Shown here piece after piece: positions 49,605 through 59,144 of a stretch of DNA of 64,000 bases. The stretch lies in contig CP150555.1 in the NCBI GenBank assembly GCA_049487715.1, positions 434,001 to 498,000 of the forward strand, written 5' to 3'. The notes beneath the pieces are model-generated. The model was not told the DNA's origin, did no database searches, and saw only the letters and a program-made list of their open reading frames with translations. This DNA is from Pycnococcus provasolii (Eukaryota > Chlorophyta > Pseudoscourfieldiophyceae > Pseudoscourfieldiales). The stretch's first letter is position 1. Each line of letters opens with the position of its first letter. A program made the translations under genes and the position numbers.

Positions 49605-49888
49605 AAGATCTGTGCGCTACGACACTACCCCGTCGGAGGGCTGATTATGCGTTGGGACGGAACTTGGTGGTTGTGTAACGAGCAGGCTGTCCTGCGGCGG
49701 TGAAACCGAAACACGAAATACACACACGCACCACACACACCGAAAACAAATTTGGGAAAACACGGCCGTTTGTCTCTTACACACACACACATAAACCATA
49801 CCCACCCATCAGGTATGTGTACGCGTTTAGGATGATACCCAGGTGTTTTTTTCTTTTCTGCTTTTGCGTCTCTCGTCAATCTCTGCGT

Positions 49889-51853
49889 TCAAACCTCCAA
49901 CTGCAATTCAGAAGCCGCATCAAGCGCGGCGGTGGCCAGGCGATCAATGCTCTCCTGCACACCTTGCTTGTGATTCATCAGCAACTCCATGGCGCCAAGC
50001 AGGGCATTGTTCAGCGCCATCTTCTCTTCACGCACGCCCCTTGCCATCTCCTCGTACGTGCGCTGAAGGCTCTCCGACTTCTGCTCAGCCTCCGTGAGAC
50101 TCGTCCGACTCTCGTTGCGAAGGCGCTCCGCCTGTGCCACGATAGATTCCGTGTCCGCGTGCAACTCTGCCACGTCGCGCTCGAGGCGCTCCTTCTCCGC
50201 CTTGTGCTCCTTCTCCAGGCTTGCGAGTTGAGCTGACAGTGTCGCATTCTCTTCAGTCCTCTGCTGAAGCCCCTCGTCGCTCGCATCCTGCTTCTCCTGC
50301 AGCAGCAGCAGCGCGTCAGCCTTCTCCCGCATCTTCACCGCGTACTGGTCACGAACGCTGCACAGATACGGCTTGACTGATCCCTTCAAGTCCAAGCCAG
50401 ACACCAGAGCAAGCTGCTGCGCGTGCGTGGGAGGTCCGTCGGATCCATCCGCGGCGGATGACCAGTTGCCCACGCCCCAGTCCACGCGAAGTGCGTAGTC
50501 GACGCCCTCCGCGCGCTTGGCCGTCGCGGGTACGAGCTTCACGCGCTCCGCGCACTCGTTGTACGCACGCGTCTGCGCCTCCACCTCATCCACGCGCTTT
50601 TCCAGGTTTGTCTCGCACTCCCAGATCTGCTTCTGCTGAGACTCGCGGTGCGCTGTTGCCGTCGCCAGCTCTCGCTGCAGGCGGTTGCGCTCGTTGCGCA
50701 TCTGCGAGACATCCGCGGATGACAGCGGCTGCGACGCGATCTTCTCGCTCAGCTGCTCGCACTCCTCGCACGTCGACGCGGATGCAGCCTCCGTGGAGGC
50801 GAGTGTCGCCTCGCACTGCGCGCGGCTCTCCTCCAGTGCCTTGCCCTCCTCCTCGAGTCCCTGAATCGCGCCATCGAGCTGCGCCACCTGCTCCTCGAGC
50901 TGTGCGTGCTGCGCTCGTGCCGCCTCGAGCGGCGTGAGTTCGTTCTGCAGCGTCTCGAGCTCCTGCTCGAGCTCGGCGGTGGACGCCTCCAGCTCCTCGA
51001 CGTCGCGCTCGAGGTCAGCACCTCGTTCGTTGAACGTCTGGCGCAGCTGCTCGTCGAGCTCCGCGCACTTCTCGTCGTTGCCGTGGAGGAAGTTCTCGTA
51101 GCTGCTGGCAACGTACTCGAAGAACATGCGATTTGTCTGCGACTCGTGTATGGTATTTTCGGAGCTTCCGGACATCGTCGCGGCCGGCCCGAGTTCCTCC
51201 GCCTTCGCCTCGTAGTTGAGCAGCTCGACGACCCAGACGAGCGCGGCGAGCAGGGGCGGCCATGTGTGCGGCGATCCGACGGCGCACAGCGCGCTCTTGG
51301 AGATGGCGAACGGGTAGCACAGCCTCTTGAAGAGTATGGGAACGTCCTCCTCGACCTTTGCGGAGAACTTGATGTTCTTGTCGATGAAGGGCATCATGAA
51401 CTGCACTATGTGCAGGAACTCCTTGCTGGTTGGCGTGGCAAGGCTTTTCGGCGAGACTGCGTGGTCGTACCCGTTCGCGGTCAAAAAGGCGATGAGCGTC
51501 CTTATATTCTGCGCGATGAACGCCTTGTCCGTGAGCGGCCTGGGGTCGTTTCGTGTGAGCGACGCGCTGGACGGCCTACCTAGGATGGACATGCGTCGTT
51601 GTTGTTGCTGCTGCTGTAGTTGCTGTGCGACCATGGACCCTCCCACCGATTTGCGCGTTTTCGCAGGTTGTTGGTGGTGGTCGAATCCTCCTGAGGAAGC
51701 AGACGAGTGAGCATGCGGATCCATGGAAACGCGTCGACGCACACCCTGGGCACCATATCCCACATTTTCCTTATCAGGAACACGGACAGCACCGAGAGAT
51801 GGACGACCCGAGACTGCCACCTCCCAGAGACTTACGCGAAGCAGCAGCCCCAT
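49889..51853 (-). CDS. NDC80: Kinetochore protein NDC80/HEC1
   Basis: 654 residues from the ATG at 51853. The calponin-homology head is unmistakable: DPRPLTDKAFIAQNIRTL, SKEFLHIVQFMMPFID, EEDVPILFKRLCYPF, ISKSALCAVGSPHTWPPLL, AALVWVVELL. The rest (about 230-640) is coiled coil for pairing with NUF2. The Ser/Arg/Gln-rich N-terminal tail would be the Aurora-phosphorylated microtubule-binding tail. The start is uncertain. An ATG at 51959 opens a tail-like frame (NARKSLGSLMPVMNL) that joins this one only if a 22-nt GTAAGT...GGCAG segment is removed. NDC80 links kinetochores to spindle microtubules. Confidence 0.93.
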   Translation of the reverse strand: MGLLLRVSLWEVAVSGRPSLGAVRVPDKENVGYGAQGVRRRVSMDPHAHSSASSGGFDHHQQPAKTRKSVGGSMVAQQLQQQQQQRRMSILGRPSSASLTRNDPRPLTDKAFIAQNIRTLIAFLTANGYDHAVSPKSLATPTSKEFLHIVQFMMPFIDKNIKFSAKVEEDVPILFKRLCYPFAISKSALCAVGSPHTWPPLLAALVWVVELLNYEAKAEELGPAATMSGSSENTIHESQTNRMFFEYVASSYENFLHGNDEKCAELDEQLRQTFNERGADLERDVEELEASTAELEQELETLQNELTPLEAARAQHAQLEEQVAQLDGAIQGLEEEGKALEESRAQCEATLASTEAASASTCEECEQLSEKIASQPLSSADVSQMRNERNRLQRELATATAHRESQQKQIWECETNLEKRVDEVEAQTRAYNECAERVKLVPATAKRAEGVDYALRVDWGVGNWSSAADGSDGPPTHAQQLALVSGLDLKGSVKPYLCSVRDQYAVKMREKADALLLLQEKQDASDEGLQQRTEENATLSAQLASLEKEHKAEKERLERDVAELHADTESIVAQAERLRNESRTSLTEAEQKSESLQRTYEEMARGVREEKMALNNALLGAMELLMNHKQGVQESIDRLATAALDAASELQLEV

Positions 51854-53081
51854 TCACAGCAGACGTACGGTTAGAGCCGTTATTACCCGGAGACAGATTC
51901 ATCACCGGCATGAGCGACCCGAGGGACTTACGCGCATTGTTGTTGTTGTTCGACGGCATGGTGAGCACAATACAATGCGAGTAACAGCGAGTGCCACTGA
52001 GGAAACGTTTGAACGCGCACCACACCCAGGGAAGGGAAGGGAAGGGAAGGGAAGGGAAAGAAAGAGGGGCTGACAACAGGGTTAGGAATTGTTAGTTTTG
52101 CATTTGAAAATAATTCCCGGGGAGGGGCAGCCGGGGGGAGAACTGGGGGGCCGTTTGGATGGACTACGCTACGGGGGATCCCCAAACAAACAAACAATAT
52201 GGAAACTGGAAAGGGGTTGTAGGTGAGGTCTCATGCATGTCTGTTGAAAGCTTTCTTCTCTGGACTCTGGACTTCACTCTGGAGTCTGGACTGCTGGGAC
52301 TGCTGGACTGCTGGACCAAGGGGAGATGTGTATTTCCCCTTGGCTGGACTGCTGATGAGCTGAGCCGTTCAGCGAACTTAACTTAACAGGCGTACTGTAC
52401 CTCGTAAGAAAGGATTTCTACACTCTACAGTATGTAAATAAGACGGGCAAGCTGGACTAAAGGTACCCGCTGCTTGAGTCATTGAGTGGACTCCTTCCTC
52501 TAGTTCCTACCCGGTAAAGGTTTACCCGGTAGAGAGTCACATTAGCAGTCTTGTTCATCATCAGGTGCAGGTGGTTGCAAGGGACTTGGGTAGTGGGTGC
52601 ACAACTTTGCTGGCCTGATTGATTCTCAGTCCACTCAGTGAGGCCGTGAAGGTGAGCAAACGGCCGGCCCCTCCCAGGCTCCAAGGCTCCAAGAAACAGC
52701 TTCTGACAAAAGCAGACAGGCCGAGCTCACCTTACCCGGTAGGAAGGCCTTCCTAGTCTAACTTAGCTGGCAACTTGTGTACACCAACCCATGTGTTCAC
52801 GCCTGGAAAGAAGGGTCTCACTGGAAAGAAAGAAAACCCTTTTGGCAACGAAGCTGGGCAACTCACTTGCCATCACTCCGGAGGCTCCGCAGCGCCGGCC
52901 GGCCGGCCATCAATATCAAAGAAAGACACTTGGCACATTATTTGTGCCTTTCAACGGCCATCATATTCCTCTGGCAGTGTCTGTTGTGCTCGCAGGCAGG
53001 GCAACAAGGGTTGTATTTGTGTGTCCACTTCATTGAGAGTGAGTGGCACCACTTCACTTCACTTACTTCTAAGTCTCCACT
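51854..53081. other. Divergent intergenic region, NDC80 / EF-hand gene
   Basis: 1.2 kb. It may include an extra NDC80 5' segment (51957-51853). It contains a GGGAA run, TACTGTA/TACAGTA at 52393 and 52426, and two TACCCGGTA copies near 52506 and 52526 plus one near 52735. A CTGGACT-rich stretch lies at about 52260-52316. No convincing gene. Confidence 0.5.
52028..52060. repeat. GGGAA pentanucleotide repeat
   Basis: About six GGGAA units just upstream of NDC80. Confidence 0.85.
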
Positions 53082-55019
53082 ATGCCGGACGGCTACGAGG
53101 TCTTGCACACCAAGTCCCAGGATGCGCGCGCGCGTGCAGCCGGGACGCGAGCCAAGGTGTGCCTCGCGCAGTACAGCACGCTCGACAAGAAGGCTGCGAA
53201 AAAAGCAGCCAAGCAAGCCGCCAAGGAACTCAAGGCGTTCGTCGAGGAACAGGAGGCGCTCGAGGCGGAGGCGCGCGAACAGTTCAGAATCTACGACAGC
53301 GACCAGAGCGGGAACATCGACATTGCCGAGCTCGCGAACGTCACCAAGGGCATGGGCATCTTCGACGACATTGACGACCCGGAGGACCCGGAGAATGACA
53401 ACAACAAAAACGCCATCATCGAGAACGGAATGAGGGACTTCGACGACGACCGCGACGGTAAGCTCGACTTCAAGGAGTTCTGCATGCTGTACAACAAGTT
53501 CGTCACCGAGCGAGACCTGCTCGAATTCGAGGCGCCCTCCAAGTACAAGCCGCCGCCGTACCTCGAGGGCAGGGACCCGAACCAAGTCAAGGCTCTGCAG
53601 GAGCTGCTCAAGACGAGCATCTTCGCCGTTCGACGAAAGGGGGAGAGCAAGGACTTCTTCGACAACGCCAAAATCAGGACCAAGGCTTTCAAGCTCGACT
53701 GGAAGCGCATGACCAAGTCGCCGTCGTGGACAAACCTGCTCGAGGTGTTCGACCTAGGCGAGTTTGACAAGAACGACAAAAAGTTCAAGCCGAAGAAGAA
53801 GGAGGTCAAGCAAATCAAGAAGATGATGCTGCGTGAGTGGACGCTGCTCAACGACATCTTCACCTTCTACACGTGCAAGGCTCTCGAGGGCGCCGTCGCG
53901 TCGATGGACTTGGACGAGTGGATGAAGTTCACACACGCCGCGGGATTTCGCCAGGGCAAGTTCAACCGCAAGAAGCCGGAGTGGGGAATCATGGACCTCA
54001 AGGCTTGCTTCGACGAGGTGAACGTCGAGGCGGAGGCGACGAAGAAGAAGGCGAAGAAGGAGAACGAGGTGAACCCGGACGACCAGATGATGCGCTTCGA
54101 GTTCATGGAGGGCGTGCTCCGAATGATGCTGCGCTTCGAGGTGGAGGACGCCAACCCGAAGATCGCCGTGCGCATTGACGGCTTCCTCAGGTTCCTTCGG
54201 AAAAATCTCGAGCGCGAGTGCCCTGCGAGCATGCTCGACAGAAACGTGTACCGCATCGACCGTCTCTACCATCAGAGCGCACTGGAGGTGCTGTTCGCAT
54301 TCCAGCGCGAGTTGAGGGCTATGTACGCGCTCATGGTGGGGCCCGACTTCATGCCCGCCACTCTGCAGGAGTGGATGTGGTTGTGCACTCGGCTCGACAT
54401 CATCGACGATAGAAAGGGGCGACGAATCACAGACCGAGAGCTTCACATGATGTTCATGTGGAGCCAAATGCTGAACAAGGATGAGATCAAGGGCCGCGAC
54501 AAGGCGTACACGCTGTCGTTCGACGAATTCCTCGAGGTCGTATGCCGCATGGGCGACACGAAGGACCTTCCCACGGCGGAAGATCTGAAGAAGCACGGCT
54601 TTGGCAACACGGTGGAGGCTATTGAGGATGCGATTGCGCGTCAGGAGGCAGAGCCTCGGCCGCTTGATCCGCTCATCCCTCGGCGGCCGAGCTCGGACTT
54701 CTGGGCTTTGCATACAACTCACACGCAGACGTCCGGGGAACGCCTCAAGTCGATGCTCGATTACATGTTTGCCATGATTTCGCCAGGATGCGGCTCCGTG
54801 CTGCTAGGCACATTCAAATCGGAGGTTTTCCAGAAGGACATGTCGGATGAATTCTCGGAAATCTTTCGGGGTGCCAAATTCCCGCTTGAGCAAGTCAATA
54901 AGACGACGGAAGATGAGCTCAAGGAGTTGGCGGCAAAGGAGGCTGAGGAATTGAAGAAGGCTGGAGCTAAGGCGGAACCCATCGGACCGAGCGGTCACGT
55001 GAACGTTCATCATAAGTGA
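53082..55019 (+). CDS. EF-hand calcium-binding protein
   Basis: 645 residues, ATG at 53082. An Ala/Lys-rich helix (about 35-65) precedes EF-hand 1 (YDSDQSGNIDIAEL, ~72) and EF-hand 2 (DDDRDGKLDFKEF, ~120). An acidic ~20-residue linker between them contains DDIDDPEDPEND. The remaining 500 residues are helical and charged, with many Trp/Met/Phe positions (MLREWTLLNDIFTFYT, MDLDEWMKFTHAAGFRQGKF, LQEWMWLCTRLDIIDD). This looks like further degenerate EF-hand pairs and resembles uncharacterised protist proteins, some of them flagellar. No membrane segment or signal. Role probably Ca2+ sensing or a structural cilium/cytoskeleton part; the latter is only inference. Confidence 0.8.
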   Translation: MPDGYEVLHTKSQDARARAAGTRAKVCLAQYSTLDKKAAKKAAKQAAKELKAFVEEQEALEAEAREQFRIYDSDQSGNIDIAELANVTKGMGIFDDIDDPEDPENDNNKNAIIENGMRDFDDDRDGKLDFKEFCMLYNKFVTERDLLEFEAPSKYKPPPYLEGRDPNQVKALQELLKTSIFAVRRKGESKDFFDNAKIRTKAFKLDWKRMTKSPSWTNLLEVFDLGEFDKNDKKFKPKKKEVKQIKKMMLREWTLLNDIFTFYTCKALEGAVASMDLDEWMKFTHAAGFRQGKFNRKKPEWGIMDLKACFDEVNVEAEATKKKAKKENEVNPDDQMMRFEFMEGVLRMMLRFEVEDANPKIAVRIDGFLRFLRKNLERECPASMLDRNVYRIDRLYHQSALEVLFAFQRELRAMYALMVGPDFMPATLQEWMWLCTRLDIIDDRKGRRITDRELHMMFMWSQMLNKDEIKGRDKAYTLSFDEFLEVVCRMGDTKDLPTAEDLKKHGFGNTVEAIEDAIARQEAEPRPLDPLIPRRPSSDFWALHTTHTQTSGERLKSMLDYMFAMISPGCGSVLLGTFKSEVFQKDMSDEFSEIFRGAKFPLEQVNKTTEDELKELAAKEAEELKKAGAKAEPIGPSGHVNVHHK

Positions 55020-55103
55020 TGAGTGCCAAGCACGCCTTGAGGTAACGAATTCTTCCTTTTGAATCAGACACGTCTTCCACACCAACCCCTAGCTTGTGAT
55101 ACT

Positions 55104-55123
55104 CAACCCTAACCCTAACCCTT
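55104..55123. repeat. Interstitial telomere-type array 8
   Basis: Three CCCTAA-type units on the + strand, 85 bp after the stop of the EF-hand gene. The only array not within 340 bp upstream of a recognised start. Confidence 0.8.
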
Positions 55124-55452
55124 GGCCGTTCTTTTTGACTTTTTCCAGTCGGTTGGTTGAGTGGTCGCAGCGCGCGTGTCGCACGACGTGCTCGTCGTGC
55201 TCGATATGTAGGCGGTACATGTTCTTCGCTCCGCAAACCACGGCGCCTTCCCCACGTTGTAACGCGTCCGCCGCCGCACGCATGAGCATGCATTTGAAGA
55301 TTCTCCAATACTCGCGCTCTGCGGGCATGAAGTCAATTGTTCTCCAGCCCGAGCAATGCGGCGTGCTGTCATCACACGTGGTGACGTGGCGTCGTCGAAG
55401 AGTTGTGTCGGCGTGATTCCATCTACTCGCGACATCTTCGGAGGACGCGCAC

Positions 55453-55533
55453 GTCTGCCCGTCGATCCATCCTCCCGTCTGCCCGTCGATCCATCCTCCC
55501 GTCTGCCCGTCGATCCATCCTCCCGTCTGCCCT
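55453..55533. repeat. 24-bp tandem repeat
   Basis: Three exact copies starting at 55453, 55477 and 55501 plus a partial fourth. The unit begins GTCTGCCCGTCGATCC. The period is a multiple of three. Confidence 0.9.
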
Positions 55534-56222
55534 GACGGAAACTCTTAAAGCAATGCTCGTTGCCTTATTACAAAGAACAAGACAACAAGAATAAACACAA
55601 ATTCCCCTTTTTCCCTTAAAGTCCCCCATCTTCCCCGGGGCACCTTAAGTCCCCACAGATCTACCAATCGTCCCAAGATCGGTCGCGAGCCTCTCCCTCG
55701 CTCACTCCTTCGGGGTTTGCGAAAAGACGAACCCAAGGTTTTATATTGCCAAATATGACATTTCCGGCCAAACGTCGCCGCGGGGCTTTTCTGCAAAAAG
55801 ATTGCGAACAGATGCCTCGACCTAAAAAAATAATTAAAAAAGAATGCGAACAGAATGGGCAAGAAGGGGCTACTTGAAGGTCTGCACGAGTACGCGCCAA
55901 TGCACAGGACTCAGCCACTCCCTTCAGATGCAGAATGCATTCGCACATGCAGCTGGTGGAATGGAGTGCCACGCCGATTCAAACTCATCATGCCTCCTGA
56001 ATGGTCCTTCAGGCGCGACACATAGCCACAGTGCTGGAAGTTTTCGCGTCTTTATCATCCAAGCAACTAGAAGGGGCATGTCATATATGCGGGTGGTATT
56101 GATATTTTGTAAGAAGTTGTAAGAAGACAAGATAAATCATTACATACTGTAGGTTGCAAAATAAATTGTAGAATCATCTGCGCGCAATATGCGCAGGAAA
56201 TCACGCGATAGACGTCATGAAA

Positions 56223-56561
56223 TCACGCGATAGACGTCAGTCGCGACAAGATCTTTGCCTTGACGTGCGCTAACTCGTCAAAACGAGCATCGCGAAAGCT
56301 CTCCGCGAACTCCGTCAGGAGTTGTTTCACCTCCGCGTCCACCAAGTCGAAGTTCGCTAAAGAGTCCCGCAGCTTTGCAGCTTCCTCGAAATCGAGGCGA
56401 AGAGCTGCTTGCTCCATGCGACGCTTGAAGTCACTGCGCGCCCGTGAGAAGTCCTCGAGTGCGTCTTTCAGCACTTGTGGGACGATGGCCGGACGCGAGC
56501 CGTGGCCCTTTTGCTTCCCCTCCGCCTCCGCCTTTTGTGCCACCGGGCTCACCTCCGTCAT
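56223..56561 (-). CDS. UVR-motif protein (short form)
   Basis: 112 residues from the ATG at 56561. The frame stays open to 56897 (Arg/Glu-rich coiled-coil-like RRERERVEREEERVREEQAR) but without an ATG, so a 5' exon is probably missing. Residues from FSRARSDFKRRMEQAALRLDFEEAAKLRDSL form a UVR (UvrB/UvrC interaction) motif, then an acidic-hydrophobic helix pair. In plants such motifs occur in plastid proteins like EXECUTER and Clp adaptors; in bacteria in UvrB/UvrC and McsA. Which applies is not resolvable here. A good GAG|GTGAGC donor-like site three codons in adds doubt on the exon structure. Shares a short promoter with TXNDC9. Confidence 0.45.
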   Translation of the reverse strand: MTEVSPVAQKAEAEGKQKGHGSRPAIVPQVLKDALEDFSRARSDFKRRMEQAALRLDFEEAAKLRDSLANFDLVDAEVKQLLTEFAESFRDARFDELAHVKAKILSRLTSIA

Positions 56562-56962
56562 GCAAACGACGCGCCATCCTCGAAGCAGTCGTACTCCACG
56601 AGCTTGCTCTTCGCGGACGCGCTCCTCTTCACGCTCCACGCGTTCGCGTTCACGCCTTGCGTCTGCAAGACGCGCGCTTCGTCGTGTAGCGACTTGCCAC
56701 TCCTCGGGCCTCGGCGCAAAAGGCCCGGGCCAAAAGGCCCGGGCCCCCTTTCCCGAATCCCGAAGAAATGCGCTTACACTCAACGAGCAACGGAGTATCC
56801 CGGCAATCCCCTTCACTGGGAAATTCCCGCGGGGAAAGGGGGGGAGCCGCGTGCGCGCGCGAGTGAATTCCTCCGAGCACCCTATTTTCCAGCACACACC
56901 ACACCAAAGTTACCGTTCGTCTTGAACTTGAACTTGAACGAAATTTCATCTTGCTTGTAACC
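56562..56962. other. Divergent region, UVR gene / TXNDC9
   Basis: 0.4 kb. Much of it is the open but ATG-less upstream part of the UVR frame. It also holds a self-complementary GGCCCGGGCC pair near 56727-56746 and a short AACTTG repeat (56921-56938) just before the TXNDC9 start. Confidence 0.5.
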
Positions 56963-57646
56963 ATGGAGGCGCAGATGCAGGCTTTGGTCGAGCAGCAGCT
57001 CATGTCCGTCGCGGCGAAAGTCGAGGAGCAGGTGGACGACGAGCTGCACCGCCTCAACAACCTCGACGGCGAGGATATCGAAAAGCTGCGTGGTGATCGA
57101 ATCAAACAGATGAAAAAAGCGGCGGAGAAGAGAGCGGAGTGGATCGCCAAGGGACACGGCGAGTACCGCGAAATATACACCGAAAAGGAGTTCTTCGCAG
57201 AGATGAAAAACGAGCGCCGCATGGTCTGCCACTTCTTCAGGGACAACTGGCCGTGCAAGGTGATGGACAAGCACCTTCAGGCACTCACGCAAAAGCACAT
57301 TGAGACCAAGTTTGTCAAGATCAACGCGGAGAAGGCGCCCTTCCTCGTCGACAGGCTGAAGATCTGGATGCTGCCCACGCTTGCCGTCGTTAAAAACGAA
57401 AAGACGACAGACTACATCGTGGGGTTCGACGAACTCGGTGGCGTGGACGAGTTTCCCACCGAGGTTCTCGCGATGCGACTCGGCGCGGCGGGTGCTATCG
57501 AATATAAGGAGGGGGAGGAGTACGGTACGGCAGGTTACAGCAACAAGGCGATGCTCGGCGGGAATGTGCGCGAGCAGCGCATGTCCGCCATTCGAAAGGG
57601 TGGGGCTGCACGCGACGAGGATGACGAGGACAGCGACTTTGACTGA
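56963..57646 (+). CDS. TXNDC9: Thioredoxin-domain protein 9 / phosducin-like protein 3
   Basis: 227 residues from the ATG at 56963; a TTG opens the frame 12 bases earlier. N-terminal helices (VEEQVDDELHRLNNL, LRGDRIKQMKK) are followed by GHGEYREIYTEKEFFAEMKNE and a thioredoxin fold. The active-site region is NWPCKVMDKHL, with only one of the two thioredoxin cysteines, as is normal for TXNDC9/PLP3. HIETKFVKINAEKAPFLVDRL and MLPTLAV complete the fold, and the tail is acidic (DEDDEDSDFD). This family works with the CCT/TRiC chaperonin in actin and tubulin folding and is not a redox enzyme. Confidence 0.93.
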   Translation: MEAQMQALVEQQLMSVAAKVEEQVDDELHRLNNLDGEDIEKLRGDRIKQMKKAAEKRAEWIAKGHGEYREIYTEKEFFAEMKNERRMVCHFFRDNWPCKVMDKHLQALTQKHIETKFVKINAEKAPFLVDRLKIWMLPTLAVVKNEKTTDYIVGFDELGGVDEFPTEVLAMRLGAAGAIEYKEGEEYGTAGYSNKAMLGGNVREQRMSAIRKGGAARDEDDEDSDFD

Positions 57647-57694
57647 ATACAGTATCTTTTCACCCTCTTACTAATAAATGGTTTGTTGTGTTTG

Positions 57695-57699
57695 TGTAA
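57695..57699 (+). terminator. Possible TGTAA poly(A) signal
   Basis: TGTAA 48 nt after the TXNDC9 stop; a GT microsatellite follows (57716-57765). Confidence 0.4.
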
Positions 57700-57797
57700 G
57701 TCGAATCCAAAACAAGTGTGTGTTTCTTTATGTGTGTGTGTGTGCGTGTGTGTATGTGCGTGTGTTGATATGCTGTGGTGTGATGTTACCACCAATC

Positions 57798-59144
57798 TTA
57801 CGCCACCGCGTAACCACGGCTATGAACCGCCGCCGCGATCGCCTCCGTGCGCTGGTGCAATCCCTTGACACGCTCGACGATGCGGTCCATAGGCGTAGGA
57901 TAAGGCGATGCCATGACAACAACACCTCGCTCCGCGTCGAGGCGCGCCGAGATGCGATCGGAACGAATCATCTCCAAGATCCACCTCTCAGCCTCGTCCA
58001 CACCCATGCCAAGCGTTCCCGCAAACTCAGACAGGTCGATCGTCTTGTGCACTCGGCAGTAGCTCTCGAAGATGTACATGCGCGAATTTTCCGCAAACTC
58101 CTGTCGCAGCCCGACGAGGAAAAAGTCTGAAGCGAGCACGGCGTCACATGCCGCGAGCGTCGCCTGCGCCTCCTCGAGGTCGTGCCTGACGTAAAGCGCC
58201 TCCAAGAATGCGCAGATGGGATCCTGTTTTGTCGACTCCTCCTCGCCCGACGCGGCAAGCGCGTCCGCCGTCTCCTGAGCCACAGCGTTGACGACCGCGG
58301 GGATGAGGGCGCGCCTTCGGCGGTTGCACAGCGCGGCGGCTGCGAGATATCTGAGCAGGTGCCTCGCGTTCGTCTGGATCGTGTTGAGGTACCTTTCGTT
58401 CAAGAAGAGGTCCAAAATCGCGTTTCTTCCGTTTTCGTGGTTGAAGAAGACGAACAGCGACCAGTGCGCGAGCCACGTGCGCTGTTGGAGCTGCTCGACG
58501 GCGGACGGGAAGTGCGTCGCGTCGATGACATCCTTGAGTCGCATGAGGTCTTCCATCGCCTCACCCCAGTTTTGCATGAGAATTTCCGCGGCGAACTTTC
58601 CCCAGAGCGCCTTGAAGCTCTTTTCTGCGTCACGCGCGATGGTGCGGTAGAAGTACAGGAATTCCGCCGCGACGCTGTAGTTTCCGCACTCGTACTGAAA
58701 CTTGGCGTACTTGTACAGAGCCTCGACATCCTCCGACCCGATTCCGTGCTCGGTTTGTAGGAACGCGAGCGTCGCATCGCGGTCTGTTCCCGATGACCTG
58801 AGCGCCTTGACACGTTCCGGGTCAGAGAGAAACTCCACAACCCGTGACGCCGCCTGCTTAAGCGTTTTCAGCTCGGTGACAACAACGAGACGCCGTTCTT
58901 TCATTTGCGCAGGAACCACGTCAGAACCTCCTCCCTTGGAGTGAAGGTGTTTGTAGATATCCATAGCAAAATCAACCATATTCGTTTGACTGAGCAGTGA
59001 GATTTTCGCTTCGAGGAGATCACTATCGGGATAGATGGCGAGTGCTTGGATAAACTCCAGCAGCGGGAACACGAGGTGACGATCCAAGTACGGGGCGAGC
59101 GAATGAGTCAAGTCCCACGGAGCTGGGACGGAAGCTGACGCCAT
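57798..59144 (-). CDS. Translation initiation factor eIF3 subunit E (INT6)
   Basis: 448 residues, ATG at 59144. The N-terminus is diagnostic: DLTHSLAPYLDRHLVFPLLEFIQ and EAKISLLSQTNMVDFAMDIYKHL. Helical repeats follow (YKYAKFQYECGNYSVAAEFLYFYR, LAHWSLFVFFNHENGRNAILDLFL), then a C-terminal PCI domain ending in the winged helix (FAGTLGMGVDEAERWILEMIRSDRISARLD). eIF3e is part of the eIF3 octamer core, binding eIF4G and the 40S subunit. Length matches plant and animal eIF3e. Intronless. Divergent from the AlaX gene with a 342-bp promoter that holds array 9. Confidence 0.95.
   Translation of the reverse strand: MASASVPAPWDLTHSLAPYLDRHLVFPLLEFIQALAIYPDSDLLEAKISLLSQTNMVDFAMDIYKHLHSKGGGSDVVPAQMKERRLVVVTELKTLKQAASRVVEFLSDPERVKALRSSGTDRDATLAFLQTEHGIGSEDVEALYKYAKFQYECGNYSVAAEFLYFYRTIARDAEKSFKALWGKFAAEILMQNWGEAMEDLMRLKDVIDATHFPSAVEQLQQRTWLAHWSLFVFFNHENGRNAILDLFLNERYLNTIQTNARHLLRYLAAAALCNRRRRALIPAVVNAVAQETADALAASGEEESTKQDPICAFLEALYVRHDLEEAQATLAACDAVLASDFFLVGLRQEFAENSRMYIFESYCRVHKTIDLSEFAGTLGMGVDEAERWILEMIRSDRISARLDAERGVVVMASPYPTPMDRIVERVKGLHQRTEAIAAAVHSRGYAVA

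Larger units (their letters stand above)
55089..55545 (-). other. Candidate unannotated exon or small gene
   Basis: An open frame of about 150 codons with no internal stop. Its only in-frame ATG (55328) gives a 79-residue product starting MPAEREYWRIFKCMLMRAAA. Upstream it reads CSGWRTIDF and, before that, an 8-residue repeat GGWIDGQT from the 24-bp tandem repeat. The middle has a balanced, globular-looking composition (VVCGAKNMYRLHIEHDEHVVRHARC). The 3' end runs through the telomere-type array (GLGLGL) before the stop, so the true end may be spliced. I recognise no family. It could be noise in GC-rich DNA. Confidence 0.25.
55020..56222. other. Intergenic region with telomere-type and 24-bp repeats
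   Basis: 1.2 kb between convergent genes, unusually long for a convergent gap here, so an unrecognised gene is possible. It holds array 8, a 24-bp tandem repeat and a minus-strand open stretch (55089-55545) listed separately. TACTGTA at 56145. Confidence 0.5.
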
